Source of the DNA: Rhizophagus irregularis
Lineage: Eukaryota > Glomeromycota > Glomeromycetes > Glomerales > Glomeraceae
Length of the DNA stretch: 64,000 nt
Assembly (NCBI RefSeq): GCF_026210795.1
Contig: NC_089432.1
Coordinates: 4,836,001-4,900,000, forward strand
Direction: 5' to 3'
Position 1 is the first letter of the stretch, and each line of letters starts with the position of its first letter. Below the pieces are notes generated by a model. The model saw nothing but the letters and a program-made list of their open reading frames with translations. It ran no database searches and had not been told where the DNA came from. The translations under genes were made by a program, and so were the position numbers. Shown piece by piece: positions 23,004 through 33,306 of this stretch.

Positions 23004-25261
23004 TTATTTTTTTTGAAGTGTTTCTAATTTATTTTGTGCTTTTTGAAGTCCTTTTTTGGCAGATTTTTCATACCAATAAATCGCTTTATCTATATCTTTT
23101 GTAATTCCATTTCCCTTTTCATACATAATACCAACATTATATTGTGCTACTAAACTTCCTAAATTTGCAGATTTTTTATATAATTCAAATGCTTTTTGCT
23201 TGTCAATTTTAGTACCAATACCTCTTTCATAACAATATCCTAACTTTGTTACTCCTTCTGAATACCCTCCTTCAGCCGATTGCTTAAATAATTCAAAAGC
23301 TTTATTATAATCTTTTTCAACACCATATCCATCTTTATAACATTTACCTAAATTATGCATGGCTAATATATTTCCATTATTTGCAGCTTTTTCATACCAA
23401 TAAAAAGCCTTTTTTAGATCTTTTTCAATACCTATTCCATTTTCATAACAATAACCAATTCTAAGTTGTCCACGTAAGAGATTTTTATTAGCCGCTTTTT
23501 CATAATATTCAAAGGCTAATTTTTCATTTTTTTTAGTTCCATGTCCATATTGATAACATCCACCAACAAAAAGTTGTGCTAATATATGATCTTTTTCTGA
23601 TGCATTAATAAATAAATTAAATGCTTTTTCATAATTTTCACTTGTCTCAATTCCCATAAAATTAAAATATCCAAGTAAAAAAATAGAATTTGAATTATTT
23701 TGATTATTTGGTAACCAATTATGAATTTCCTGTGAATTTGTATTGTAATTATCAAGATATTCAATAACTTGCTCTTTTGCTAATTCCCCTTCAGTTCCTT
23801 TGTCATAGGATTTATAAATTAAATCATTTATTTTATCAACTATTATACTAAAATCTTTTTCAGTTGAATATTTCTCTTGCTTATTTGATGCTATTATATT
23901 ATCAATTTCTTTTGTGTCCGTTTTATTAAAATTTTGAATAAGTTGGGATAATTCTCCTTGTGATTCCAAATTATTGATATTTAAACGGATCTCGTTAAAT
24001 TCTTGCTCGTTTGATAATGGAGGATTTTCCGTAATTATATCGGTTTTTGTAATCATTGCTTTTAACAAATCAACTACTTGATATATAGTAGGACGATTAT
24101 CTGGCTCACCGTCCCAACATTCTAAAACACAAATATATTAATTAAAACAATATTTAAATTATAATAAATTTAAGATTTACTTACTAGTATAAATTTTTAC
24201 ATATTCTTCGGGCGTGTCAGGAACAACCGTTTCTCTAAGACCTTGTGAAATTTCCAAAATTAAACTAACATCATATTCTTCACCTTCAGCATAAAATGGA
24301 GGTTGGCCACTGGATATTTCCCATAATAATACGCCAACACTGTAAACATCGCTTTTTTCATTTAATGAAAACATTTGGTTATTATTATTTCTTCGTTTGC
24401 TAAAGCTTTTCGGATCAACATAGGGAACCATCCCAAATAGTTTAGATTGGAAATTGGATGATGCTCCAATTCTTTTTGATAACCCAAAATCTGCCAATTT
24501 GATTATGTTTTGATGAACCAATATATTGCCGGAATGCTATTAGAAAAACATATATTAAATAAATAAATACAAATACAGTATGATTAAATAATAATAAATA
24601 AATTACCAAGTCACGATGGATGATCCCTTCATTATGCAAGCATGATACAGCGTAAGCTAATTGGTACGCCACATCTAATTTGTCGTCCCATGTGAGCCTA
24701 CTAGTAAAGTTTTTTTCCAAATAATTTCGAAGACTACCACCGTCAGCATACTCCATTACCATTATATAATTATTATTAACAATTTGATTGTCTAAAAAAA
24801 AAAATTGGAATGAAATTCTGTGAATAAAATTTAGATATAATACTTATTGAAGTCTCATTATAATATTTATAATACCTGATTCAAATTTTGTTATTCCAAG
24901 GCAACGAATAATATTATCGTGGAAATTAACTTTACGTTGAATTTTTAACTAAAATAAATTCAAATATTAAAAATAAAATAATATAGGCTAAAAAAACATC
25001 GTAAAAAAAATGTATTATATAATAAATTACCTCGCAAACAATTTCTTTCATGGTGACATGATTAAGATTAAAAAAAGTTTTTAACGCTAATTGTTTTTTC
25101 GTATTTTTCCAATTTGCACGGTATACTTTTCCGAAACCTCCAGAACCAATTTCTTGAATATTAGTAAATTGGTTGTATTCATAATGATTTCAATGTTCTT
25201 TATCAATAGCTTCTTCAATCCAATTAATCCATTCATTTTGCATTTGCTTATTATCGGACAT
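23004..25261 (-). pseudogene. Protein kinase with six Sel1 repeats, interrupted by a premature TGA
   Basis: Exons are 25261-25031, 24948-24876, 24791-24607, 24536-24185 and 24121-23004. All splice sites and phases agree and match those of the paralogue at 49154-51412 exon for exon (1959 nt). The kinase domain has IGSGGFGKVY (38-47), LALK (K61), HRDLHSGN (160-167) and DFG (179-181), so catalytic residues are intact. Six Sel1 repeats of 36 aa follow (about 425-652), for example GYCYENGIGIEKDLKKAFYW. However codon 24 is TGA (25190-25192) where the paralogue has a Leu codon. The next in-frame ATG lies after the glycine loop, so restarting there would lose the ATP site. Either this allele is dead, the stop is read through, or there is a sequencing error. 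The TACCGCAGTAA motif lies 125-150 bp upstream of the ATG. Confidence 0.8.
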
Positions 25262-25386
25262 AGTGAATAATAATATTGGTAGAAAAACAATAAAAAATTT
25301 TATTAACAAAATAACCCCATTTTAAGTATTTTATGCCTATTATTGTTGTACAATATCTACTCACTAGGTCAAATTTATCTTCATTA

Positions 25387-25408
25387 ACCGCAGTACCGCA
25401 GTAATGAC
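25387..25408 (-). promoter_or_regulatory. Candidate upstream element, core TACCGCAGTAA
   Basis: The plus strand reads CCGCAGTACCGCAGTAATGA, with the CGCAGTA word twice. It lies 126-147 bp upstream of the kinase-Sel1 ATG at 25261. The same core occurs upstream of the kinase relic start at 46985 and the kinase start at 51412, and in opposite orientation upstream of the GTPase at 31774. Confidence 0.45.
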
Positions 25409-25436
25409 GTAGGATTACTTATTAAAATAAAAAAAA

Positions 25437-25640
25437 TTTTATTGTTATAATAATGGAATTGGTATTAAAGTTGATAGACAAAAAGCATTTTAATTATATC
25501 AGAAAGCAACCGCGAATTTATGAAATAGGACAAGGAGTAAAGAAAAATATTGGTTAAGCTATACTTTGGTATGAAAAATCTGCCAAACAAAGTAGATCAA
25601 GATGCTAAAACATTTTACGAGTAGAAAATGGAAAATTTTA
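25437..25640 (+). pseudogene. Sel1-repeat fragment
   Basis: The plus strand reads YCYNNGIGIKVDRQKAF and, after frame changes, a degraded ILWYEKSAKQ. This is the Sel1 repeat signature of the local kinase-Sel1 family, opposite in orientation to the kinase gene next to it. No kinase domain precedes it. Confidence 0.55.
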
Positions 25641-26020
25641 TATATTATAATATTTGATAACAATAATATTATTTTTAAGCAATTTGTAATATAAATTTTT
25701 GTAAAATCTTTTAATTTTAATATTTTGATTGGTGTTATTTGTTTAGTTTGTTGTTCATGTTCATGTCCTGAATAAGGATAGTCGATGTTTGATCAGCTCT
25801 TTTGTTCTGGCTCACACGTGTGTGGCGTAGTAGATTACCTATCATCTAATTGTACGACTTTAATCGGAGTCCATTTATTGCTTAAAATAGTTAAGATAAA
25901 TAATGATAACATTGACTTTATTAATTATTTGTGTTTAGATAAATAATGATAACGTTAATAATTATTTCAGGGTTTGGGTTATAAAAAGTAAAATAATTTT
26001 TAAGAAATTATTCTTGAAAG

Positions 26021-27481
26021 ATGAAGAAAACTATTCTCGCAATTGGCTCTACAGGCCTTGGCAAGACAACAATGGCCCGCTTGCTCTGTGAAGTAGACGT
26101 TGAGGATTCAAGTGGTACTAAATCTGCAACTAAGGAAGCAATAATATATGAAACGAATGAATTTTTATTTATTGATACTTGTGGATTTGATGACTCATCG
26201 GACACGACAGATGAAGAAGTATTTCATGATATAATGCGTTTATTTCAGAGATATGGAAAAAATAATATTTTTAATATCGATGTAATATTATGGTTTTGTT
26301 GTGAGAGTGTAAGAGAAATGGCCCACTTACGACGTGAGGCTAGATTTATTCAACGACTTATCGAATATACAGACGAATGTAGACCAATAGATTTATGGAA
26401 AAATGTCTTAATTATAACAAAGGGAACTTTCCCATCGCATGAGTTAATTGATGGTCCAACATCTGCTGCGAAGAATGCTTGTCAGGCTTTTTCTAGTATG
26501 CAAATTAATGAAGAATCATTCATCGTTAAACACTTTCCATGTTGGATCTGTGATATCAAACGTCCTTCCAAAGACGGTCCACTTCCGGATAATTATTATC
26601 GTCAGGATGAAATAAAATCAAAAATTCAACATTTAATTTCAAATTTTAGTCCAATATTAGTCCACTTTAGAAATAGTGAATGTCAAAAATGTAATGCGAC
26701 CGGTGATCCTAGGCTTTTCATTACAAAATGTCATACTACATTAATTTTTAACCATTCTATAGAAATCGAATATTTTCATCCTGAACAAATAGTTCATTTT
26801 CATTCGGGTAGTAAGTTCCTTGATCATGAACCTGACGAAAATTCAATCAAAAAATTTTTTGAAGAAATACTCGGTAGCAATCCTACAAAGCTTCCTGCAT
26901 CTCAGGTTTCAAGTGAAACAGCGAAAGAAATTATTGAGTCGTACGAATTTAGTAACCAAATAGAAGCAACATCAGAGTCTCAACTGTCACGTGTGTCACT
27001 ATTAAGTTTGAAGGTAGCGACGGTAGCGTATAAGGCAATACGATTAGTAGTGCCAATGGTGCCATTGGCCCTTTCCAGAGCAGCAGCAGGCACTATAACT
27101 TCAGCTGCAATTCTTTCAGCTGCAAGTACTTCAGTTATTGCCATTTGTGTTGGAGGAGTTGTGTTTTATTATGAAACAAAAAATATTCCATGTAAATTAT
27201 GTAAAAAATTGATTGGAGTAGAAAAAGAATGTATTAAAAAATGTGATAATTGTAAAAAAAAATGGGAGGAACCTGGTTGTGAAACTCAATATGATTGTTG
27301 TAAACAAAAAGAGGAAGCGCCTGGATGTCAAGCACGTGAAAAATGCATAATGTGCTCAGAAGCTGCAATCAAATTAAATTCCCAAGGATGTACACCATTC
27401 TGCGCGAAATGCAAAGAAAAGTGGAAGAAGACTCCGGGCTGTGATCCCTCTTTCAATCATTATGTTGTGATAATAAATTGA
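26021..27481 (+). CDS. GTPase-like P-loop protein with membrane segment and Cys-rich tail, 486 aa
   Basis: A single exon starts at an ATG with MKKTILAIGSTGLGKTT. The Walker A/G1 motif GSTGLGKT (9-16) sits almost at the N-terminus. DTCG (52-55) fits the G3 switch, and NVLIITKGTF (about 128-137) sits where a G4 motif is expected but lacks the TKxD Asp. This layout resembles AIG1/GIMAP-type GTPases, which form GTP-dependent scaffolds on membranes. A hydrophobic Ala/Val-rich stretch (about 341-383, ending ICVGGVVFYYETKN) is a likely membrane anchor. The last 95 residues hold about 16 Cys in CxxC pairs (391-474), a possible metal-binding domain. An isolated CQKC lies at 221-224. Its paralogue is at 31774. 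The substrate is unknown and no pathway partner is evident nearby. Confidence 0.8.
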   Translation: MKKTILAIGSTGLGKTTMARLLCEVDVEDSSGTKSATKEAIIYETNEFLFIDTCGFDDSSDTTDEEVFHDIMRLFQRYGKNNIFNIDVILWFCCESVREMAHLRREARFIQRLIEYTDECRPIDLWKNVLIITKGTFPSHELIDGPTSAAKNACQAFSSMQINEESFIVKHFPCWICDIKRPSKDGPLPDNYYRQDEIKSKIQHLISNFSPILVHFRNSECQKCNATGDPRLFITKCHTTLIFNHSIEIEYFHPEQIVHFHSGSKFLDHEPDENSIKKFFEEILGSNPTKLPASQVSSETAKEIIESYEFSNQIEATSESQLSRVSLLSLKVATVAYKAIRLVVPMVPLALSRAAAGTITSAAILSAASTSVIAICVGGVVFYYETKNIPCKLCKKLIGVEKECIKKCDNCKKKWEEPGCETQYDCCKQKEEAPGCQAREKCIMCSEAAIKLNSQGCTPFCAKCKEKWKKTPGCDPSFNHYVVIIN

Positions 27482-28762
27482 ATTTCATCATTTTTCCTTT
27501 GTCTTTTATTTTAAAAGTCTATTAAAAAATGATGTAATACTTATTCTATTATACATATTTTTTTTTATATTTTATATTAAATAAAGATAACTTTTTTTTT
27601 GTACTTATAAAAATAGAGACAATTAAATTTTTTTTTTCTGTAATTCATTATTATTGGCCACAATAATTACCGCAAAGATCGGAAGATAAAACCAATAATG
27701 CGACGTAAATTTAATTTTTTGTTTTTCGTTTACATTTAATAATGCCTACATTTGAATATTTCAAATTCGTATAAAATAAGAAGAATTTAAAATGCAACTT
27801 TCAAATTATATTTTTATTCTCTTCAGTATTATTATATCAGTTAACAAAAAATCCTAATCACAATCACGATTAATTAATCTTTAACAGAAGGACTTTACTA
27901 ATATAATCTTTGGCTGTGATACAGAAATAAATTTGATCCAGATTTAACAGATTTAAATATTTTTCCTGAATATCATTCGCTTATAATGCTTAAGTTTATT
28001 GATCCCGGCTAGCTATTTTTAATACTAAATTAAAATAATGATCGGAATTATTGATTTTTTTCTCCAAAAAAAGAAAAAAAAAAAATTCAGGATCGGATTA
28101 TTTTTTTGCTTTTTGATTTTAAAAATTCATAATTTATTGTATATAAAGTAATGAGAATGCCAAATCTCTTATTTTAACTGATGTGAAATATCGTCCAAGA
28201 ATCCTTACCGAATTTTTGAAATTTTTAATTTTTTTAAAATAATTGATTATTTTGTTATTTTTGTTAAATTATTTAATAATTTGAGCGCTGATTTTTATAA
28301 AATCACTTTATATTCGAATTTTATTATTTTATTTCATAAATTAGAAATAGTGTTGCGAAGAGTCATGTGAATGTCGTCACGTGACTCAAATAAAAGCGCA
28401 CGGACCTTAGTATTTTAGGAACCAGGTTAGTTCAACGAAAGAAATAATTCGGATGTGTATCATTTATGCATGAAATCATTTAATAAATAATTCTTTTGAT
28501 TGAAAAGGGGGTACAAACTAATTTTTATCATAAGAATATAGTTTGCATTGAGTTTTAATAAATTTACATTTTTTTCATCACTTGATTTTTTTTACACGTT
28601 AAAAGATTGGGAAAATTTTTATTTTCTACGTACCTGCGTTAACAGTAGCAATTGTAATAAGACTTTTAAATTATTTAAGCAATCAGCTGAATGAAGTGGA
28701 CAGATAACTTTGGGTTATTAGAATTTCTCATAATTTAATATATCGCCGAATGACTTATACGA
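27482..28762. other. 3' flank of the first GTPase gene and intergenic DNA
   Basis: From about 27640 to 27880 the sequence aligns by eye with 33455-33720, the 3' flank of the second GTPase gene: both hold ACCAATAATGC or ACCGATAATGC, ACATTTGAATATTT and CCTAATCACAATCA or CCCAATCACAATCA words in the same order. The rest is AT-rich, with CACGTGAC palindromes near 28380. Confidence 0.5.
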
Positions 28763-29905
28763 TGCGACTAGGACCCCGGATAATTATAATAGAGGTCACA
28801 TCCGCAGTACTAATTAAAAATTCAATGAAATATACATAATTTTTGCCGTTTTGATATACATTTTTATCATATGACCTTTATACGTATTAAAAATATCCTT
28901 TTTTATCATATGACTTTAATAATATTTTTTTTTTTACAATATTATATTTCATATTAAATTTATTCAGCATCATCATTTAATCGACTTTGTAGCAATAATC
29001 AATTGTAATTTATCTATAATTGAATTAAAAAAATTATAGATTGCCATTTCTTTTTTTCCTACAATTAAAAATCCCATATTTTCAGTAATATTTTCGCAAT
29101 TTCCTAAATAATAATGATCAAATAACTAGGAATATGTAAAAACAAAACATATTTTGGTTCATCCATTGGAAAACATCCAAAAATATTTGGAATCTGTTCT
29201 ATATAAACATGTACTGAAATATAAGAAAGTGAATCAATACAGCTAGTACTATCAACATAAGAATGATAATTTGTTAATTTATGATACATAGCCAAAAATT
29301 GAACAAGTCAAATTTTTAATCCCAAAAGTGCAAATGCATAACCACCACGATTGGTGGAATTTTCCAAAGTAACATTTGCAACGCTAATGCTTAGCAAAGC
29401 TAAATAAATTATAATATAAATTATAAATTAATATAAATTTGCAAACAATAACCAGTGAATTTTACCTGAGGCATTTTGATATCTTTCCAATACTTCTAAA
29501 CATGTTCTATTTTGCCATCTTTTAGTTTTTAAATTTCCAGTTTTTGTGCCATCATTTTGAGCCAAAGCAACTAAGTAAATTTGATAAATTATGATAAATT
29601 TATCTAATATAAAATGTATTTTTCTCATTTGCTATTTATATTGAAAATTGATGTAACATTGCATATGATATTTCCTAAATATACGCTTTTATTAGAAAAA
29701 TCACATGTGACCTTAAAATTTTGTCTAAAATTATATACTTTTTTTACTGTGACCTAATTTGGCGGTACTCTATTTTGACATGTAACTTTTTTTTAAAATA
29801 CCCGTTTTTTCATATGACCTTTCCATTAAAAATGCAAAATTATATACTTTTTTTGCATATGACCTTTATTATAATTATCCGGGGTCATATGCGACTGCTA
29901 GGGTA
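28763..29905. mobile_element. TIR DNA element, about 1.1 kb, with subterminal CATATGACCT repeats
   Basis: The left arm (28771-28801) contains GACCCCGGATAATTATAATA and the right arm (29856-29886) carries its inverted copy; 28 of 31 positions agree. Inside, the word CATATGACCT or close variants recurs at both ends (near 28868, 28910, 29702, 29748, 29814 and 29858). The arms and the clustered subterminal words indicate a non-autonomous DNA transposon. I could not fix a target duplication. It carries the small minus-strand gene-like segment at 29316-29628. Confidence 0.65.
29316..29628 (-). pseudogene. Possible small spliced reading frame inside the TIR element
   Basis: The minus strand starts MRKIHFILDKFIIIYQIYLV, a hydrophobic start that could be a signal peptide, continues to CLEVLERYQNAS, then a GT-AG intron of about 60 bp, then ALLSISVANVTLENSTNRGG to GLKI and a stop. 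A second open piece downstream (29104-29295, MYHKLTNYHSYVDSTSCIDS) could be the rest of a longer gene now broken by that stop. The family was not recognised. It may be transposon cargo or chance. Confidence 0.3.
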
Positions 29906-30148
29906 GTCAGGCAAATAGTTGAATCAAAACTATATGTGTTGGTTTAACTTTTAGTTCGGTTAATTTTATTGATCGAAAATTAAATCAATCATAAAATAAT
30001 CATATTTTTTTAGATGTCCAAATCTCTTACTCGACTATGTGACTATTTCAAATTTTCAATATGAACAACGTCTGCAAAGTTAAGAATCATTTATTTGCAT
30101 CAACTAGTAAATTTTTTAGTGTTTTAGATTTAAAATCTCATCTATATA

Positions 30149-30543
30149 CAGTCAAACTTTTATATAACGATATGTCGGACATATATAAAATTTTTAGAAA
30201 ATATCGTTATATCAAAGTTATACCGATATTTACTGTATATGTCCTCACATATAGTGGGAAAATAAAATTTTATCGGTATATCAAGTTTTTAATAGTATAT
30301 CGGCATATGCAGGGTCAAGGAGATGTGTAGTGTATGACAGTTTACACAAGTGGTAAATAACACGATGGGCCAAACACGTGATTTGGAGTGAGCCGAAATG
30401 CTATTCATCACCTGTGTATGGTTCACGCCCCTTATTTTACACACTGTTACACACTGCTAAATATCACCATACACCACACAGGTGGTCGACCCTACACCAC
30501 TGGTATTCGTCTTACCGAATATCGGTATATCGAGGTTAGACTG
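30149..30543. mobile_element. Pogo/Tc1-like MITE, 395 bp, TA target site
   Basis: The left end reads CAGTCAAACTTTTATATAAC and the right end, inverted, reads CAGTCTAACCTCGATATACC. Both are flanked by TA (30147-30148 and 30544-30545). Ends of the CAGT-x-x-AACCTCGATATA type with TA duplications are typical of pogo-like MITEs. The middle (about 30325-30490) is less AT-rich and holds a further inverted pair, GTGTAGTGTATG and CATACACCACAC, so a smaller element may be nested within it. Confidence 0.75.
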
Positions 30544-30545
30544 TA

Positions 30546-31520
30546 TACAGTACAGTATATACTGTATAAAGGTTTATTTTTTCATACCAAACGGCAAATA
30601 TTTTATATAAAATATAAAAAATAGCTTCGTAACTTTGTTTATAAGGTTGTATTAATGATCTTAATATATTAATTTTCTTAATACACAAAATAATTAGAGT
30701 TGTACATTTTAACTAAATGGGTATATACAGTATCCAATTAAAAAAAGGCAATTCATACATTTTTATTTCGTTTATTGTTCTTATAGAACTAAATAACGTT
30801 TATGCTGTACTTTTTTACTATATTTTTATCTTAAAAATAATGTCCACTTCACTTTTATATTTATTTGAGTACTTTGGTTGGAACAGAATAATGTGATATA
30901 GTGAAAGTATAGCATGTGATAAATCAGCTTTTGTTGCAACTTCTTACTAGTAGATAGGGTTATGATGAATCAGTATAATAATAATAAAAAGTGTAAATAA
31001 TCTAAATAATATAATATACAATTTTAATTATTTCTTCAGTTATCCGTTGAATAACAAGTATATATTTATTTAAAATTCGAATTGGTAAAAATCATCTTAC
31101 CTTTCACATTATTTGAGAAAACATACAAATGTTCCTTGAGTCAACTTTTACAGGATAAAGAAAACATAATAACAAAGAGGAAAAATAAATGGGACCTAAC
31201 CGTATGCTATTATTATGGGGTTTTTGTCTTATTATTTTATTTATAGTTAAATGCGAGTATTCATACAGTATAAGTTCGTTGGAGAATGTATATTATCAAA
31301 ATAACCAAATGATAATATTTTATTAAATGAGCTTAATAGATTTTTATATTTCTTACAAAATTCTCTTAAAAAAAAAATCAAGAATATATTTTCCTCGCAA
31401 AAGAATTGGTAAACTACCCCAGTCGCACCGATACCCACTCAGAAAAAACAAAGTCCCTCAGGTGGGTGATGATTTAAAGTATGTCACGTGATCGCTAAAT
31501 TTTGGTCGGTGCCACAGACA
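30546..31520. other. AT-rich intergenic DNA
   Basis: No supported feature up to the motif upstream of the second GTPase gene. Confidence 0.4.
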
Positions 31521-31528
31521 CTGCCTGT

Positions 31529-31550
31529 AGTAATTACTGCGGTACGGTAT
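31529..31550 (+). promoter_or_regulatory. Candidate upstream element, inverted TACCGCAGTAA core
   Basis: The plus strand reads GTAATTACTGCGGTACGGTA, the reverse complement of the TACCGCAGTAAT core found upstream of the kinase-Sel1 genes. It lies about 225-245 bp upstream of the GTPase ATG at 31774. No copy is visible upstream of the first GTPase gene itself, but the one at 25387-25408 lies about 610 bp from its ATG. Confidence 0.4.
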
Positions 31551-31773
31551 CATCAAATGCTGTACGACTATCTTCGGAGAATAAGGTGCATAAAAATATT
31601 TAAAATAACAAGTATTGACAATGAAAATTTTTTTGACCGTTTCTTTCCATTTTTTTTTTTTCATCAAATTATTATCATATATTCGAATATTTAAGACAAA
31701 TAATTTTCCAACTTTATTAATTATTCATTATTAAATTTTAAAATATTTTTTAGAAATATTTCTTAAAAAAAAA

Positions 31774-33306
31774 ATGAAGAAAACTATTCTTGCCATTGGC
31801 ACCACAGGCCTTGGCAAGACAACAATGGCCCGTTTACTTTGTGAAATAGACGTTGAGGGTTCAAATGGTATTGAATCTGGCACTGAAAAAGCAATAATAT
31901 ATGAAACGGATGAATTTTTTTATATTGATACTTGTGGATTTGGTGATTCATTTGGTACGACAAATGAAGAAATATTTCATGATATAATGCGTTTATTTCA
32001 GAAACATGGAAAAAATAATATCTTTAATATCGATACAATATTATGGTTTTGCCCTGAGAGTGTGAGAGAAATGGATCCCCTAAAACACGAGGCTAACTTT
32101 ATCCAACGTTTTGTCGAATATACTGATGGATATAAACCAATAGATTTATGGAAAAATGTCTTGATTATAACAAAGGGAACTTTCCTATCGCATGAGTTAA
32201 TTAATGGTCCAAAATCTGCTGCAAAGAATGCTTGTCAGACCTTTTCTAATATGCAAATTGATGACGATTCTTTCTTCGTTAAACATTTTCCATGTTGGAT
32301 CTATGATATCAATGGCAACACCAATGCACGATGGGCTAAAATGGATTCTGAAGCTCGTTTCGAATTTAATTGTTACCGTGAGAACGAAATAAAATCAAAA
32401 ATTCAACATTTGATTCCAAATTTTAGTCCAATATCAGTTCACTTTAAACAAGGAAAATGTCAAAAATGTAATGCGATCGGTGATCCGAGGCTTTTCATCA
32501 CAGAATGTCATACTACATTAATTTTTAACCATTCTATAAAAATCGAATATTTTCATCCTGAACGAATAGTTCATTTTCATTCGGGTAGTAAGTTCCTTGA
32601 TCATGAACCTGATGAAATTTCAATCAAAAGATTTTTTGAAAAGATGCTCGGTACCAATCCTACAAAGCTTCCTGCGTCACAAGTTTCAAGTGAAATAGGG
32701 AAAGAAATTATTGAAGTATGCAAACCAGATTTGACTGTTAACCAAGTACAAGCAACACCAGAGTCACAACCGTCTCGTATGTCACAAGTAATTTCGCACG
32801 TATCTCAAGCGGCGTCAAAAGTATCACAGGTAGTAGTGTCATCATCAATATTGCCGTCAATAGCCTTTCTTGCTAGACATAGTGGTTCTGCGAGTGGTTC
32901 TAAAGGTGGTGTAGCCCCGCCATTAGGTTTATATCTTCTTGCAGCCGCAGGTACGTCAGTAACTGTTCTTACTATTTGTGTCGGAGGAACTGTATATTAT
33001 TATGAGACAAAAAATATCTCTTGTAAGAGGTGTAATAAATTAGTTGGAGAAAAAGGTTGTATTGAAAAATGTGATAATTGCAAAAAAGAATGGATAGAAA
33101 CTGGTTGTACGATCGGATACGAATGTTGTAAACAAGATGAGAATAAACCTGGATGTAAAGCACGTGAAAAGTGCATAATGTGTCAAGAAGCTGCGATCAA
33201 ATTAAATTCCCAAGGATGTACACAATATTGCATGAAGTGCAAAGAAATGTGGAATACGCCGGGTTGTGATCCTTCCTTCAAACACAATGTGGTGATAATG
33301 GATTGA
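31774..33306 (+). CDS. GTPase-like P-loop protein with membrane segment and Cys-rich tail, 510 aa (paralogue)
   Basis: A single exon from ATG to TGA is collinear with the protein at 26021. It has GTTGLGKT (9-16), DTCG (52-55), LIITKGTF, the CQKC pair (229-232), a hydrophobic segment (about 384-411, LGLYLLAAAGTSVTVLTICV) and a Cys-rich tail (417-499) with CNKLVGEKGCIEKCDNC and CKAREKCIMC. Compared with the first copy it has an insertion of about 8 residues before position 200 and a longer Ser/Gln-rich linker (about 320-375), where the two diverge most. The G domain and the tail are well conserved, so both copies appear to be under constraint. Its role is likely membrane-linked nucleotide-dependent signalling or assembly, an inference from the AIG1-like layout. 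Confidence 0.8.
   Translation: MKKTILAIGTTGLGKTTMARLLCEIDVEGSNGIESGTEKAIIYETDEFFYIDTCGFGDSFGTTNEEIFHDIMRLFQKHGKNNIFNIDTILWFCPESVREMDPLKHEANFIQRFVEYTDGYKPIDLWKNVLIITKGTFLSHELINGPKSAAKNACQTFSNMQIDDDSFFVKHFPCWIYDINGNTNARWAKMDSEARFEFNCYRENEIKSKIQHLIPNFSPISVHFKQGKCQKCNAIGDPRLFITECHTTLIFNHSIKIEYFHPERIVHFHSGSKFLDHEPDEISIKRFFEKMLGTNPTKLPASQVSSEIGKEIIEVCKPDLTVNQVQATPESQPSRMSQVISHVSQAASKVSQVVVSSSILPSIAFLARHSGSASGSKGGVAPPLGLYLLAAAGTSVTVLTICVGGTVYYYETKNISCKRCNKLVGEKGCIEKCDNCKKEWIETGCTIGYECCKQDENKPGCKAREKCIMCQEAAIKLNSQGCTQYCMKCKEMWNTPGCDPSFKHNVVIMD

Noticed and set aside
28000-28760. Possible hidden gene between the first GTPase and the TIR element
   Set aside because: All frames are short and AT-driven; only the duplicated 3' flank before 27880 is explained.
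32972-33163. Minus-strand frame opposite the Cys-rich tail of the second GTPase
   Set aside because: It is antisense to a well-supported conserved frame and has no start context or domain.
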